64,000 nucleotides of DNA from Tubiluchus corallicola (lineage: Eukaryota; Priapulida; Priapulimorpha; Priapulimorphida; Tubiluchidae). The stretch spans positions 62,001 through 126,000 of the forward strand of contig JAQGDQ010000117.1 of assembly GCA_030141605.1 (NCBI GenBank), written 5' to 3'. This document shows, in pieces, positions 52,031 to 63,930 of this stretch. Each line of letters starts with the position of its first letter. Position 1 is the stretch's first letter. The notes under the pieces are model-generated. The model saw only the letters and a program-made list of their open reading frames with translations. It had not been told where the DNA came from and did not search any database. The position numbers and the translations under genes are program-made.

Positions 52031-53278
52031 GTGGGTTTCTACCATCATCGATAGAGCTAGCTGTGACACCTGCATCAGATCTATATTTTGCGATTGGTTC
52101 AATATCCATGTACCAGTACCATTATTTAAAACTACTAAATCAATTTTGTATCTCATAATCATGACTGTTACTGTTTACTTAGTAGCGATAGTCGTGCATA
52201 AGTTTCATTCTTTACTAGACCTGGCCTACCCTCCAGCCTGCTTATTTTTGTTTAAAAAACACAACCACAATTACGGTATATAGCACAAAAATAGTTTACA
52301 CAGTTTGACCGACATGTCCGACATGTGTTAGGACACTGCAACATGCTGAGAGCCGTTAATTTTGTTGAAAGCTTCGAGACTTTAGAAGACTACGATTCGT
52401 TAGTCGTCTACCAAAGGCAAGAACATTATATAAATGTTTGAATGTCAAATTTTGGGAAAAACATGTAGATATTTGCAAATGCCATGATTTAAGATGCTAT
52501 GGTTTAAAAATATTTTGAGGTCAATTTAATCTTCTGAATTTTAAACTGCCTCGGTGCAATAATATATTTTGAAATATCCCGCACCCTTCACTTCCACCTC
52601 CAACATGGCGTTTCTTTTGAGTGTCTCTTATAGGCTTCGTCCTGAGGTCTGAAAAGACATCAAGCACTGACCTTTCCATAAATTACTTTCTCGCGGAGGA
52701 TTTACCAAAGTGAGGCCCTAATTGTCACACTATTAAGCAGTTTATCATTAGCGCCAAACAGTTATAAGCTGTTTGGGATACACCGTGCCCTATTAGTCCC
52801 GGTTAATCCAGTTATAAATCTAACTTCCTGCGTGTTACGTACATACCTTTGTATCAGTTTAATGCATTTGTTGTATGTATGATTCCCGAGGAACAGTACT
52901 CAGTCTACTGTACTCAGGTAATTGTTTCTGAAAACTGTAATATAATAAAATTCTCTGTACAACATCTGAGTTTACAAGCGAAAACATGCCCCTTTGTGAG
53001 CCGGTATATAGAAAAAAAATTGTACTGAGTCTATGTACTTTACTCACGAATTTTACATTCTCATAACATTCAAGCATAGAATAAACCTGAGTGAATACTG
53101 TCGATAGCCAAAATGATTACTTTTTACCTTTGCCTTGTTTTGCGCAATAATCCGTTTTGGCATAAGAGAGCCCTTGTGAATCACTCACTTACTTGGCTGT
53201 TCGTTTACCAGTCCTTTTGCACGTTTTTTTCAACTATTTATTTATATTCACTCATGTAGTCACTTGTTCATTCGTTCA
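52031..53278. other. Gene-free sequence with a conserved-looking block at 52640-52830
   Basis: No exon. Within 52640-52830 AAAGACATCAAGCACTGACC, CATTAGCGCCAAACAG and GTTATAAGCTGTTTGGGATA give a balanced, non-repetitive block flanked by AT-rich DNA, as expected of a conserved non-coding element. This is inference. Confidence 0.25.
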
Positions 53279-53402
53279 CACATTCATTCATTCATTCATT
53301 CATTCATTCATTCATTCATTCATTCATTCATTCATTCATTCATTCATTCATTCATTCATTCATTCATTCATTCATTCATTCATTCATTCATTCATTCACT
53401 CA
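53279..53402. repeat. (ATTC)n tetranucleotide microsatellite
   Basis: About 30 near-perfect units of CATT, ending in CACTCACTCATTTATTC. The open frame with HSFIHSFI repeats is a translation of the repeat. Confidence 0.97.
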
Positions 53403-54940
53403 CTCATTTATTCATTCATTCATTTATCTAATAAATACATACATAATTCATATTCATTATTTTAAAGTAACCTATCGTAGCGGTACAAACTTTGAAATTG
53501 AAGTAGAACGTGCGTTCATGGTTCTTTTCAGTTATGCTGTTAGAAGACGCAGTACACATAACAGTGTTGCCCACTAATCTTCGTACAATCATACATAAGT
53601 TGGGTCAATTTTCAGAAAGTGTAGTTCTACATAAGCCTAAGCACACACCACACACTTTCATTGTGTGTACTGTGTCTTCGCCTATACTCACGGTATTTAG
53701 TTAATTATCAACAAATGATCGCCATTTAAGCGCACTCAAAGCCAATAAAGAGTTTATAAGGAACAATTTGTTCAAATCTTTGCAAGATGAAGAGACGCAC
53801 GTTTTCAATTATACTGGCTAGTCAAGTGTCAAATCGTGCCAGTTGCCATAGTTGCAGCTTCCCGGGTAGGTTATAGTTGACAAAGTATTAAGATTTAATG
53901 GAACCCAATGTACAAGGAGGGTTCAGGCAAAATTTTATTGTTGTGACAATATAGTTGTAACACATCGACATCGATTAATGTTATAAATTAATATAAGAAA
54001 CTTTTCCTTACTTAAAGATTTTATTAAAACATTATTTCTAGTTAGAAGCGAAAATTGTACATACGCATCGTAGAATTAGTTATTGACTAACAAGTAAGTG
54101 CACATAGCATCATCGGTAATGTTTTAATAAACAAATAAAACACTGGAAAAATAAATAAATAAATAAATAAATATTTGCTTCCATATTTAAATATAGCCGT
54201 AAATATTGTATGGCTTTGTTAACAGAAAATATATATAAATATACAATATTAGAAAAAGTCACTTCGGGAGACGCTATTAAAGCATTGCAACGAAATAGAA
54301 AACAAAAAAACGACTTGGTATTTTTCTCTTTTTATCCCGCAGATTTTTGTTTTAAGTAATCTGCTGATTGTTTATCCTCTAGATCTTATCCTGCTATAAC
54401 TTATCACAAAGACATCATTGGAAAGACTTATCACAGTTCTAGTGCAAACCTTGAGTTCGTTGATATATTCGTTTTTGTATTTCGTTTATTTGTTTGTTTT
54501 TTTTGTGTTTACTTGTTCGTTAATTTGCTCGTTCATTCTTTATTCATCGCGATAAAGTTTATTAATCAGCAACCAGATGCTAGCATCTGTATAATATGGT
54601 TAAACTGACGCAAAACAATATATTGTGAAAACTGTGGCAGCAGCAATAGTATAATAAAAAACTGTTTTGTCTTTGGTTTTTGTTATGCACACTTTTCATG
54701 GCCTGTTGTTGTAATACTTTTCCACAATTTATCAGAATATTGCACACATGTTCACTTAATTGTTATTCATTGCCTAATTATTTTTGCGACGTGTGTGTAC
54801 ACGGACAATTTTAGGGCCCATATTAGCTTTTCCTTGCACTAGTCTACGAGCATTGATCGTCAAAACACGGCAGGCAAACATCGGGCCGTTTTAGTTACCG
54901 TTACGGCACAAATGTGCCACTTTAACATCGCATATACATT
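53403..54940. other. Gene-free sequence; (AAAT)n at 54149-54173
   Basis: No exon is recognised. A short AAAT run lies at 54149-54173. From about 54780 to 54940 the composition becomes mixed (GGGCCCATATTAGCTTTTCC; CACGGCAGGCAAACATCGGG), leading directly into element B. Confidence 0.35.
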
Positions 54941-54942
54941 CT

Positions 54943-55109
54943 GCAAACATCAACTAATAAAGAGCTAATTACCAAATGAGCAGCAGTAATTTATTATTGC
55001 ATAAAGGGGAAACGGCGCTAATGCATTTCTCATAGAAACTGATATTTTTGCACAGCGCTAAGTCAACAACTGGTTAAAGGCGGCTAACGGTTGTTCAAGA
55101 TAATCAAAG
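54943..55109 (+). promoter_or_regulatory. Conserved-looking non-coding element B, EMX upstream flank
   Basis: Counterpart of element A at 36031-36171, in the same orientation. It starts GCAAACATCAACTAATAAAG, continues with GCTAATTACCAAATGAGCAG and CAGTAATTTATTA, then TAATGCATTTCTCATAGAAA, and later ATAATCAAAGAATAACAATT. It combines repeated homeodomain cores with TCF-like (ATCAAAG) and SOX-like (AACAAT) sites. It is about 13 kb upstream of the EMX ATG. Confidence 0.5.
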
Positions 55110-55700
55110 AATAACAATTTCTATATTGAATCCGTGCTCGACAATGAGGCAGACACGGTTTGCAGTAATTTAAGCATTGTGCAATCGCGTCATCTCGGTT
55201 ATTACAGACCGGCTATTCGTCAGAAATGCGTTACATTTAAAGCAAATTTTCACTCTAAACGTTTTGAGAGCGGCACTTTAACAAGACAAATAACGAAAGG
55301 CGGTTTGCCAAACAGCAGTAAAATCGCCTTTGAGCTAGTTCAAATGAAAAATGTGTTAAATTCCGCCATCACTCAATATTACACCTGTTGTAATTTACTG
55401 ATTCGCACGTTTTTTGAAACCATGTTTTGTCAGCAATTAAAATAATTCGTCACGTATGTAACACATTTACAATCCCTAAAATACTGGATAGTACATGTAA
55501 GACCTATAATATTTTAAATTGTCAATATGCAGGATTAGCAAGTGTTTAATTATAATAGGTACGCCTTTTGTCGTAAGTATGTGTGTATGTGATACAAATG
55601 TGTGCACATTTCCATAATACGATTTTTATATTTATTTTATCTAGTGTTTACTACAATGACAATAACCTGCTCTCTCTCTCTCTACACACACATGTATGTA
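55110..55700. other. Non-coding sequence with a 103-codon open frame
   Basis: The plus-strand frame at 55134-55445 is long for this AT-rich DNA and not low-complexity, but has no recognisable domain, no splice context and a hydropathy pattern with no clear signal or membrane segment. It directly follows element B and may be part of the same constrained non-coding block. Confidence 0.3.
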
Positions 55701-55705
55701 TATAT

Positions 55706-55763
55706 AAAATTTCCTTTATAGCTGATTTATATATATATATGAATCAGCTAAAAAGGAAATTTT
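55706..55763. repeat. Long hairpin: 22-bp arms, one mismatch, 14-base AT loop
   Basis: The left arm (55706-55727, AAAATTTCCTTTATAGCTGA then TT) pairs with the right arm (55742-55763) except at one position. The loop is TATATATATATATG. Size and pairing resemble a microRNA precursor stem, but an AT-rich palindrome from recombination is equally possible. Confidence 0.8.
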
Positions 55764-55769
55764 TAGTTC

Positions 55770-58700
55770 AGCGTCACTAATCCATAAATTACATGTACTT
55801 CTGAAAGTTTGAACTATATGTCGATACAGGTACACATTGGCTAACGCTCGCACGTCTGCTTTCAAGAATCTCAACGCTGTCTGCCCAGTACTCACTACTT
55901 AGTTGCTCTCTATTAAACCCAATTAAGATGAAGCATCTTCACTTTCCTTTCACTTTGCGGCACTTTCACATTTTGTTTAGGGCAATCACGACAAACATAG
56001 CTGCTTTTGGTTACCATGCCCATGTCCACCTGTGACAACAAACTATTGTGATGTTTCTATTCATCCAATGAAGTTTGAACAGCGCACCTTGCAAAAAAGC
56101 GTGTATTCTGCCCAACCTTGATTTTCAGGGGTGACCTAGGTACTGTATTGATTGCTGCATGTGGTGCAGAATCATTGACGTTTAAGATACATTAGATGAC
56201 ATGATATATAACAGAGCATTAACGATTGCTATGGCACGAAAATCAAAATAATTATATTTCCGGATTGCAGTTATTGCTAATATTGGCAACGTTTATTAAT
56301 CAGTATTTAAATGCAAATATAGTATTCTTCTTTCGTTCATTTAGCTTCAGTTTTTTTTCTTTCGGCGTAACTATTTTCATTAGTTTGTTTATTAAAAAAG
56401 ATAATCTCTCAATACTTTTGCTTTTGTGGCCCCACATGCTTAATGCATAGAGTACTATTTATTATACTCGCATTATTCAGTATTAAAATTTCTTTCAAAT
56501 TAATAATCCGTGCCTAAATAGTTTGTGGAAATAATAAAAAGTCAGTAATAATAATAAAAAAAATAATAAAATAAATAATAATAATATAAATAATAACTGT
56601 CAATAAGTCAGTTAGTCGGAATAACAGCATGATTTCGAAGCTCCTTTTGGTGAATTTTTATTTATAAATAAATTTAACAGAAATAATTGGCTATTGATTA
56701 CTTGCACTTTTGATATCCTTGGAGAACGCAAAAATTCGTTATTTTTATGTCGGTGGTTTTGCTTTCATGGAAGTTTCATTTTTATTATTGCGAATTTTAA
56801 ATCCATTTTGAATTGATTCATTTTTTGATGTCGGTTTTTCTAGTGTTGTTTTGCATCATTTTCATGCAATCGAGCATTTATAATCAGCAGTTGCAATAAG
56901 TCTTCTTATTTTGAAAAATTATAACTAATTAGAGGAAATTGTTTCGTTTTTGCTAGTTTTTAGCGGTTAGTTCATACTGTATGGGCTCAAACTTTCTGTA
57001 CGTCGAAGCACGTAAGAAAATCACAATAAGATATTTATAAATTCATTTATTAGGAAGATGCAGAAAATAACACTAACAGTTCTTTAAGCAAAGTGACAAG
57101 AACGACAAAACCTGAATGAAAGGGAATGAATAATAAAAGGCAATGAATAATAAAAATTACGCAAAGAGAAAGTAGCAAGTTGGGTTTTTATGAAAAAGAA
57201 ATGGCCAAAAATATGAAGATGTAGGCTTAGTTTAGAAAAAGTAAGTGAAACAACAGGAAAAAAGGTGGATCGTGACTAAACCAACTTATTTGAAAAAAAT
57301 TCTGCAACTTTTGATGTATTGCGTTCGATAAGTGGTCAAATGGCAGATTCAGTCAAACATCTGTATAATTGAGAAACATTAATTAATGAGTGTGTATACT
57401 TACTCATCAAGTAAGAAAAGTGATTAGCAAAATTCTTAAATTGAGAAAATTAACATTAAGATTTTTATCAGCACCCGAAGGGAATTTTGTTGTTTTAATT
57501 ACAGCGAAAGGAAAAATAAAAACCATCATAACAACTCGGGACAGTTATATACAATTAAAGGAAAACTGGACACATCTTAAACTGTAGGTCAAAACAATCT
57601 AATCTTTAACGAACATACTATTTCTTAAGACATGACTTACGTGAAAGAATTATTAAGGAAAATAATTTCGTGTTCCCGCGACTAGCTCTTCGCTGTTATA
57701 TGCATTTTGCCATTCGTTAGACAGATAAGCGCCTGCATTTCGGAAACGCACTGCATGAAAAACAAGTACTGTACCTCTCAATTCAGACGTGTTCGTTTGT
57801 GACGTAATACACACGTTCGACAGCTCATTTGTGAACACAGTGGTAAATATAAAATTCCAATTTTTATCTCAAAATTTGCCGAGTTTTTATGTATCAATCT
57901 GAATGTTGTACATTGTACTTCAATTTTTGCTTTCGCAAACACATTCAACACGCTCACGGAATTCTTGTGCTGTAGAAAATTATGTTCGCTTGTGACGTCA
58001 TCACTAGCTGGGCTCGCCCGCCGTCAATTAAGTTTTCAACCTATTATTTAATTATTAGAAATGCTTGGGCTTTAATATATTTGTTAAAATGTATACTTTT
58101 TCCCGTACTTCAAAATGGGGTAGGATATGAAAAATCGCCCTGTTTTGCTTTAAGATACAAGATACAGATGTTATAAACAAGTAAACTCAACATAACGAAT
58201 GAGGTTACTGACTAAAATAAGCTGATTTATTGATTGTATATGAATACACTGTTAGAAACTAAAAGTGTTTCTATAACTGTTAACCCTGCTAGAAAGGAAA
58301 AGTGAAACAGGAATTTTTTTAGAAACCTTGCCACTATATTTAAAGGAAGAACCAACCCTCGAACAACATTCATTGCATTTTAATATATAATTAAAAATAT
58401 TGAAATCACCACACAAGATATCGGCATACAATGCTGTGCTTAAAAATGTAAAAGAAATTTAAATATTTTTTATCTCCCGCCAAACGAACGTCGCTGCCGG
58501 CATATTTGAAAAAAAAAATGACGCAAGCTGGTGACTGCTGGTCAGCATTAATGCTGTAAAGGCAAGCTGTGATGAAGATACACCTTGAGAAAATTCTACA
58601 GTTCACTCAGAAGTTCAGTTATTCTAGCGTTGTATTTTACAGTGTTTATGTAAAAAATAGTCATTTGATCAATTGTGACCAAGATTAAAGTGATTATATA

Positions 58701-59840
58701 GGTTTAGCCCACGGGATCATATCGTAAAATGTGTAAGTAGTATACATTAATTGCGTAAACGTAATTAATTTACAGCCTTTTGTTGACTTTCAGATACACA
58801 CGTAAACTTGCGAGCATACAGTAGGTACCGGGTGGGTTACTTAGTTTATAGAGTTCGCTCTATAAGTCAAAAAAAGATTGGCTGGACTTTGGCAGAATAA
58901 CTGTTTATATTGCACGGTAACCTGATGACGTTATTTTTCACCAAAATGAGCGCGCCTAGGCGTGAAGTGATCGCTATTTTAAATTGAAATTATTAATTAC
59001 ACAAGGTGCTTATCACAATTTCATCACTAGAACTTTCTAACATTTTTCTCAAATATTAGAATAAGCTCAACTTTCCGAGAGGCTTGGATTTTGCTTTAAA
59101 GTCTGGTAGCTATTTTCAGATGAATTGGCTTCGGAATAATATTCACAGGATTCACCCCGAGGCTTAAAGCCTTTAATTGGTGGTTGCCGGTTGGACTAGG
59201 AATGTAGCGTGGACTAGTCGGTTTGTCATTGGACCAGTCGTGGTGCTAAGAAAATAAATTGAGCACAACTGCTGAAATGCTGCTGAGCGTTGTTATTGGA
59301 AGGTGTTGGGTCTTGCTTGGCCTGATTGACATCGAAAAGAAGATTAAATTTCTGGTTTTAAGGGTATTTTACTGAATACTGAAGGTAGTATTGATGAGTA
59401 ACTAGCACAGCAAAGATCAGTTCCTAGTGGATCTACTGTTTGCACGCAGGTACTTAATCTTGAGGGATCTTTTCGTAGGTGCAATTTAGAATTCGAGCAC
59501 TACTTGAGACATTCGCGCTTGCTGTACATCCCGGTGTGCCTCGTACCTCGTCTGTGATTCCAGTAGATCCACATCATCAGCGGATGAGCAAACTCTTAGC
59601 TTGCGAGATCGTGTTTCACTATATTTTAGACATTGGCTCAGAAGTGGTGCTGACAAGTCACTGGCATAGCGTCTACGGTCTAGTTTTTTACTGAATAATT
59701 GCTGTTCACGTGTCTTGAGGGCAGTTTTATTTTATTTTTGTTTTGCCTGCCAAATGTCTACAATAGACGTAATGGACATATGGTGATGATGACGATGAGG
59801 CAGTACTTTCATGTTTCTTCTTTCTGGTTTGATGACTTCA
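55770..59840. other. Gene-free AT-rich sequence
   Basis: No exon, RNA gene or named element is recognised over about 4 kb. Local features are an (AAT)n-rich patch at about 56535-56600 and a repetitive GGACTAG/GGACCAG motif around 59190-59245. Scattered 60-75 codon frames lack motifs. Confidence 0.4.
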
Positions 59841-59843
59841 CTT

Positions 59844-60021
59844 TTAATTCAATGCTTCACCGATTTGTCTGCCCTTCATCATACGTATTTCAACACGTTT
59901 AGCCACACTTTGCAGTATATGTACTCTTATATTGTTGCTACATATATCATCTGCCAACAGTATTCTCTCATCAGGTATTTCTCGCTTGTTTTCCTCACAA
60001 AAAAATAGATGTTCAGTTGTG
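59844..60021 (-). mobile_element. LINE C-terminal fragment, 3' part (split by inserted element)
   Basis: The minus-strand frame reads IDTTEHLFFCEENKREIPDE then an acidic/basic helical tail to a stop at 59844. THE-HLFFC is the second half of the His/Cys zinc-knuckle found at the C-terminus of several non-LTR retrotransposon ORF2 proteins. The apparent N-terminal residues of the frame (encoded 60030-60053) come from the inserted element, not from the LINE. Confidence 0.6.
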
Positions 60022-60784
60022 TCTATTTCGGCGCTATTACACTTTCGCACCACCTAGTTTTTCCTGGCCTATTGGTTGTTTTCACGCCTGCAGGCCAGAA
60101 AGCAGACCAATAGGCGTAATATACACCATATTCCCATAATATTATTGGTTTTTAGGCTTTATAATTCCAGATTAAAATCAGATTAAAATCATACATTACT
60201 TACCGACGCCATTACGCAAAAAGCTCCACGTGAATAACCGTGTTTACACCACTAATGCGCAATCACTCTCGCGCAATGACGATTGGCCCTTAACATGTAT
60301 TTTTAGTTTCTTCGCATAATTTATGATTATTAGGGTTGCAGCCACGGGACCCAAGCTGGCATATACGAGGAAATTATTTTAGACGACTACAGTTATTTAT
60401 CATTAATTTTATTTATTACTGTAGTATTATTACTATTAGATTATAAAAAAAGTAAAGGTTTTTTCTTTATTTCGTAAATGCAGTGAAGATGAAAGTGTGT
60501 CACGCGCTTTTAAGCTAGGCCCTGATAATGCATAAACTAGTACGAAATTCGTCACGTGACTACACACACAAACAAGATGGCGATACGAACTGTATAGGTG
60601 TAGAACTGTGAATACAGCGTAATTATTGGTAATTATACCTAAATATATGATTAAATTACAATTAGATTAGCGGAAACATTCACTGATGACGTAAGAACAA
60701 TAGAATAATGACGTACGAGCCTAGAAACGAGTAATAACCTACAAAAAACTAGGCGGTGCGAAAGTGTAATAGCGCCTCTATTTC
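60022..60784. mobile_element. Non-autonomous DNA transposon (MITE-like) with TIRs and 8-bp TSDs
   Basis: The element spans 60030-60776 (747 bp). Its left terminus GGCGCTATTACACTTTCGCA (from 60030) and the right terminus are inverted repeats of about 33 bp with one mismatch. It is flanked by the exact 8-bp direct repeat TCTATTTC at 60022-60029 and 60777-60784. No transposase frame is present, so it is non-autonomous. An 8-bp duplication fits hAT, P or Merlin-type transposases; the GG terminus argues against classic hAT, so the superfamily is left open. Inside it, AAGATGGCG near 60575 and TCACGTGA near 60553 resemble YY1 and E-box sites. Confidence 0.88.
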
Positions 60785-60900
60785 TCATTTGCACACGGAC
60801 ATCAGATATTTATCTTTGTTATTTATTCTTATAATTACATCTGTCTTCTATCTTGTTCAGTCTTATATGTAGTGGATCTGACTACCTTGCTGAATATAGG
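60785..60900 (-). mobile_element. LINE fragment, 5' part (other side of the inserted element)
   Basis: Read on the minus strand toward the insertion, this side gives KYLMSVCK, then a stop codon, then meets the 8-bp duplication. Across the insertion the frame matches the 59844-60021 fragment and completes a Cys-x8-His-x3-Cys knuckle. The in-frame TGA shows the LINE copy was already, or has since become, inactive. Confidence 0.5.
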
Positions 60901-61072
60901 TTTTACATTCTGTATCCTGCAAAAATCTTAGTTTTGTACTATCCGTTACTTTGAGCTGACATTCTGAGTTTGTATATTTTCTAATACTAACTTTAACACT
61001 TCTTTCCATTCTGATCTTTTTCTTAGTTGTTACATTTTCTATTGTTATAACTTGAACTTATCGAACTTATTT

Positions 61073-61334
61073 GTTTCACAGTGAATATATATACATACAT
61101 ACATTTAGTCACAAACATTATGTCACATTATAAACGATACTAGTCACTGTGAGGAGGAAGAATGAGCATTATGCTGTAAAGTCTTATATCTACGTCATAC
61201 TTTCTGGCTATCAATTGTAAATCATTAACCCTCATGGCCGTTTCACACCATTTCATAATTGGTGTGTGTATGACTTTATGTGTTAACTGATTCTCATCAG
61301 GGATGATAAGGTTTCGATGAAACATCACGTTCAT
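61073..61334 (-). mobile_element. LINE 3' end, second copy of the family at 29640
   Basis: The minus-strand frame 61140-61334 ends WCETAMRVNDLQLIARKYDV then SIMLILPPHSD, and the other copy has SIMLLPSPHS at the same place. The last about 105 bases (61073-61180) align with 29640-29745, including TTTCACAGTGAAT, CACATTATAA and GAGCATTATGCT. Both copies are minus-strand and 5'-truncated. Confidence 0.6.
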
Positions 61335-61703
61335 ATAACTTAATTTCTATTATTAAACCGCAATAAGAGGTTGTGCTTATTTAAAAACATATCTCTTACT
61401 GTTTCTCCTCACATTTGCTCAAGCTTTACATCACTTGGAGTCATATTTCCTTATGTTTCACATGAACTAAGTATTGTTGGCAAAGCAACTGTTTCGTATA
61501 ATTTTAATTTTACTGCTCCTGAATAAATACCCACATTTCTTTCTTTAATTAAATTGTTTATATATATAATATTTCAAATTTATTTTACTTGCATAACAAA
61601 AGAGAGTCGTGCAGGACATTGAGCTTTCTAATATTTGAGAAATCATTAGAGACTTTCAGCAACAAAATTGTGATAATCTGCTCATGTAATTAGTAAAATC
61701 AAT
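61335..61703. other. Gene-free AT-rich sequence
   Basis: No exon or recognisable element; presumably decayed repeat sequence between the LINE and SINE-like copies. Confidence 0.35.
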
Positions 61704-61776
61704 TTAAAGTCACTATCACTTCATGTTTGAAGGCACCACTCCTTTTGAATGAAAAATGGTGTCATCTGGCTACCGG
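61704..61776. repeat. Dispersed repeat, copy 1
   Basis: TTAAAGTCACTATCACTTCA.. to ..AATGGTGTCATCTGGCTACC aligns with 63931-64000 in direct orientation, including ATGGTGTCATC(T/C)GG(C/T)TAC. Family unknown; may be a DNA element or SINE body. Confidence 0.6.
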
Positions 61777-62859
61777 CAATATAGACACTTATCCCACCAG
61801 GTGAATAAGCAAACTTTTTTGAAACTATACTCACAGCATTGCTGAATTCCATGCTTATCTGTAATTATATCGTGTGTAGTACTTACGCGTTTTGAGGTAT
61901 ACACAATCATGTGGATTAAAGCTGTGTAAGCATTTTAAAGGTGCTGCTAATAAACCGCATGACTAACTTTGTAGTCAAACACAAATCAGCTAGAGCAGCA
62001 GAATTTTTAAGTGAAGTTTAGCGAACTGCAGAAGTTTTGTTACACATGCCTCCATTCTGTCAACCAGCTTACTTAATTTTTTTTAAATATGCCCATAGCA
62101 AGGGCTGGATTGTCCTATAGGCTAATTATAGGCTGCAGCCTAGAGCCTCTCAAGCTTGGGGGTTGTCAAGCTTTGATGACATTTGATAAAAAATCCTCTT
62201 TTTCACTATGGCTGTACTGAAATATGTGTTAATTTGCTTTTCAGTAAATTGTAAAATAGTGGTATCTCTTAAAGAACATTTTATTGACAAACAAAAGATA
62301 GCTATTCTAGTTTATTTAAGTAATTTACAACAAGTTTACTTCAAATTATGTAAATCTTGTTAAAATATATCGCAAATATTCGGAATAAGACCAGCCATTG
62401 GAGCGCCATCTGAGGGGAACATACCATAAATTTTATTAGCCTAAGGTTCCAAAAGGTCATAATCCAGCCATGTCTGCAGCAATGTTCGTTTGGTGGAAGA
62501 TACAAATCATTTAAATTTCTTTTGCATTTTTAACCAAGGCGTTTTATGCAGTATATTATGTAGCAATTTCAGTATTTTTTAAGTGTATATTAAAATACAA
62601 TAGATGTTGTTCAAGGTTTGGTTTTCTTTTCACTTAAATTTGTGATCAGAAGTTCTTATCCCCCACATTGATATAACCTTACATTTTGTTCAAATTTTTC
62701 AGTAATTCTGTACTTTATTACTTTTTCAAGTACTTTACTAATTATATTAATAATAAAAATTTCTCTTCTATTTCTAATTCCAGTTTGTTACCTTTTCCTT
62801 TATATATTGCCTTGATTTTCATGGTCTTACTCATTTACCAACTTAGCTAATTATGAAAT
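61777..62859. other. Gene-free sequence
   Basis: No exon is recognised. The stretch around 62100-62170 is mildly GC-richer (GGCTGCAGCCTAGAGCCTCTC) and could be another interspersed repeat, but no second copy was found in the window. Confidence 0.35.
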
Positions 62860-63350
62860 CATCTCCTGCTGCTTCTATCATTTCCTTTTTCCATCTTTGC
62901 CTGTCTTGTGATTTTCCATTTTTAGTTGCTTAGTAGCTAAGCACTATTACTTCCTTTTTAGTTGATGTACTTGCTTTACATTTGCTAGTGTTTCTATACT
63001 TCTATATGCAAGACTTTATTTCTTCCACTTAAATGTTTCTATACTTCTATATGCAAGACTTTATTTCTTTCACTTAAATGCTCTTGATTCTAGATTCTAA
63101 ATAGTTCTAAATAATAATTTGCGTATTCATACTTAACTTTTTTAACATCTTCAAGTCTTTTTCCTTCGATCTAATATTGCACTAGCTACTTCTGATTTCA
63201 CAGAGTCTATCCTTTTCTTGGATTCCGAAAAGGCACCATGATCTAGTTTATTTCCTTGTCATCTTTTTAACTGCATTGTTGATTTTTGCTCTTCTGGCTT
63301 CCCACTGTTGGGTTATAATTTCTTCATCAATGAACTCAATTCTTAATCTT
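62860..63350 (-). mobile_element. Heavily decayed LINE coding remnant
   Basis: Minus-strand translation shows protein-like stretches broken by stops and frameshifts: EEIITQQWEARRAKINNAV (63248-63344), then DHGAFSESKKRIDSVKSEVA in another frame, then SQDRQRWKKEMIEAAG (about 62880-62930). The last piece resembles the ..DR.RW.. segment common near the end of non-LTR retrotransposon ORFs. The interval also contains a 45-bp tandem duplication. Confidence 0.5.
62991..63080. repeat. 45-bp tandem duplication
   Basis: TTTCTATACTTCTATATGCA.. through ..CACTTAAATG occurs at 62991-63035 and again at 63036-63080 with a single difference (TCTTCC versus TCTTTC). The near identity implies a recent event. Confidence 0.95.
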
Positions 63351-63930
63351 TTTATTTTGTTTTTAGTCACATTTTATTGTTGTTCAGCTTTTTGAAAATT
63401 AAATACTGCCATATGGCTTTAATTCATTTGTATTACTGTTGTTAATTCTGCTACTGTTGTCAATATAGTGGTGTAAAAATGATATTGCCAGTTTCAATAA
63501 CGATGATACTGATTTGGTGATTGGGTTGCCTTCTCGTCACGAACCGAAATCAAGAGTTAAGAACCAGAGGGGGTCTGGGATTGAGCCCAAAAAGTCAACA
63601 CTTTCTTGTATTTAGATGTTTTTCAGAAACAAAAGTTAAGAAATTTAAACCATAAAGTAGTCCCGGTCCCACTACATTTCTTATGTTATGTTTTTTTAGA
63701 TTTCTGGAGATAGATGGTTTATGTTAAGTGAATTAAAGCTAAAGCGGAAGAATATTTGCATTGCAGCACTTGCCAGTTGCCACTGCAGCAAAAGTTGGCA
63801 AAAAACGTAGATAGCATTAAACGATGAAGCTAAGTAACTATTTAAACTTAATTTAATAAGTTTACTATTTTACTTAACAAGTATTCCACTGCTTTTAGCT
63901 TAGCTTTATGCAACGGTTCAAGAGGTTCTA
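63351..63930. other. Gene-free sequence
   Basis: No exon is recognised. Around 63545-63595 GGTCTGGGATTGAGCCC read on the minus strand resembles a B-box, so a SINE head is possible, but no A-box or second copy supports it. Confidence 0.3.

Noticed and set aside
53193-53465. 90-codon frame with HSFIHSFI repeats
   Set aside because: Translation of the ATTC microsatellite.
55134-55445. 103-codon plus-strand open frame as a gene
   Set aside because: No homology recognised, no splice or promoter context, and it abuts conserved-looking non-coding sequence.
59844-60053. Reading this frame as an intact small gene starting at 60053
   Set aside because: The first residues are encoded by the inserted element's terminal repeat and the remainder is a LINE fragment.
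63545-63595. Possible tRNA-derived SINE head on the minus strand
   Set aside because: Only a loose B-box match; no A-box and no second copy in the window.
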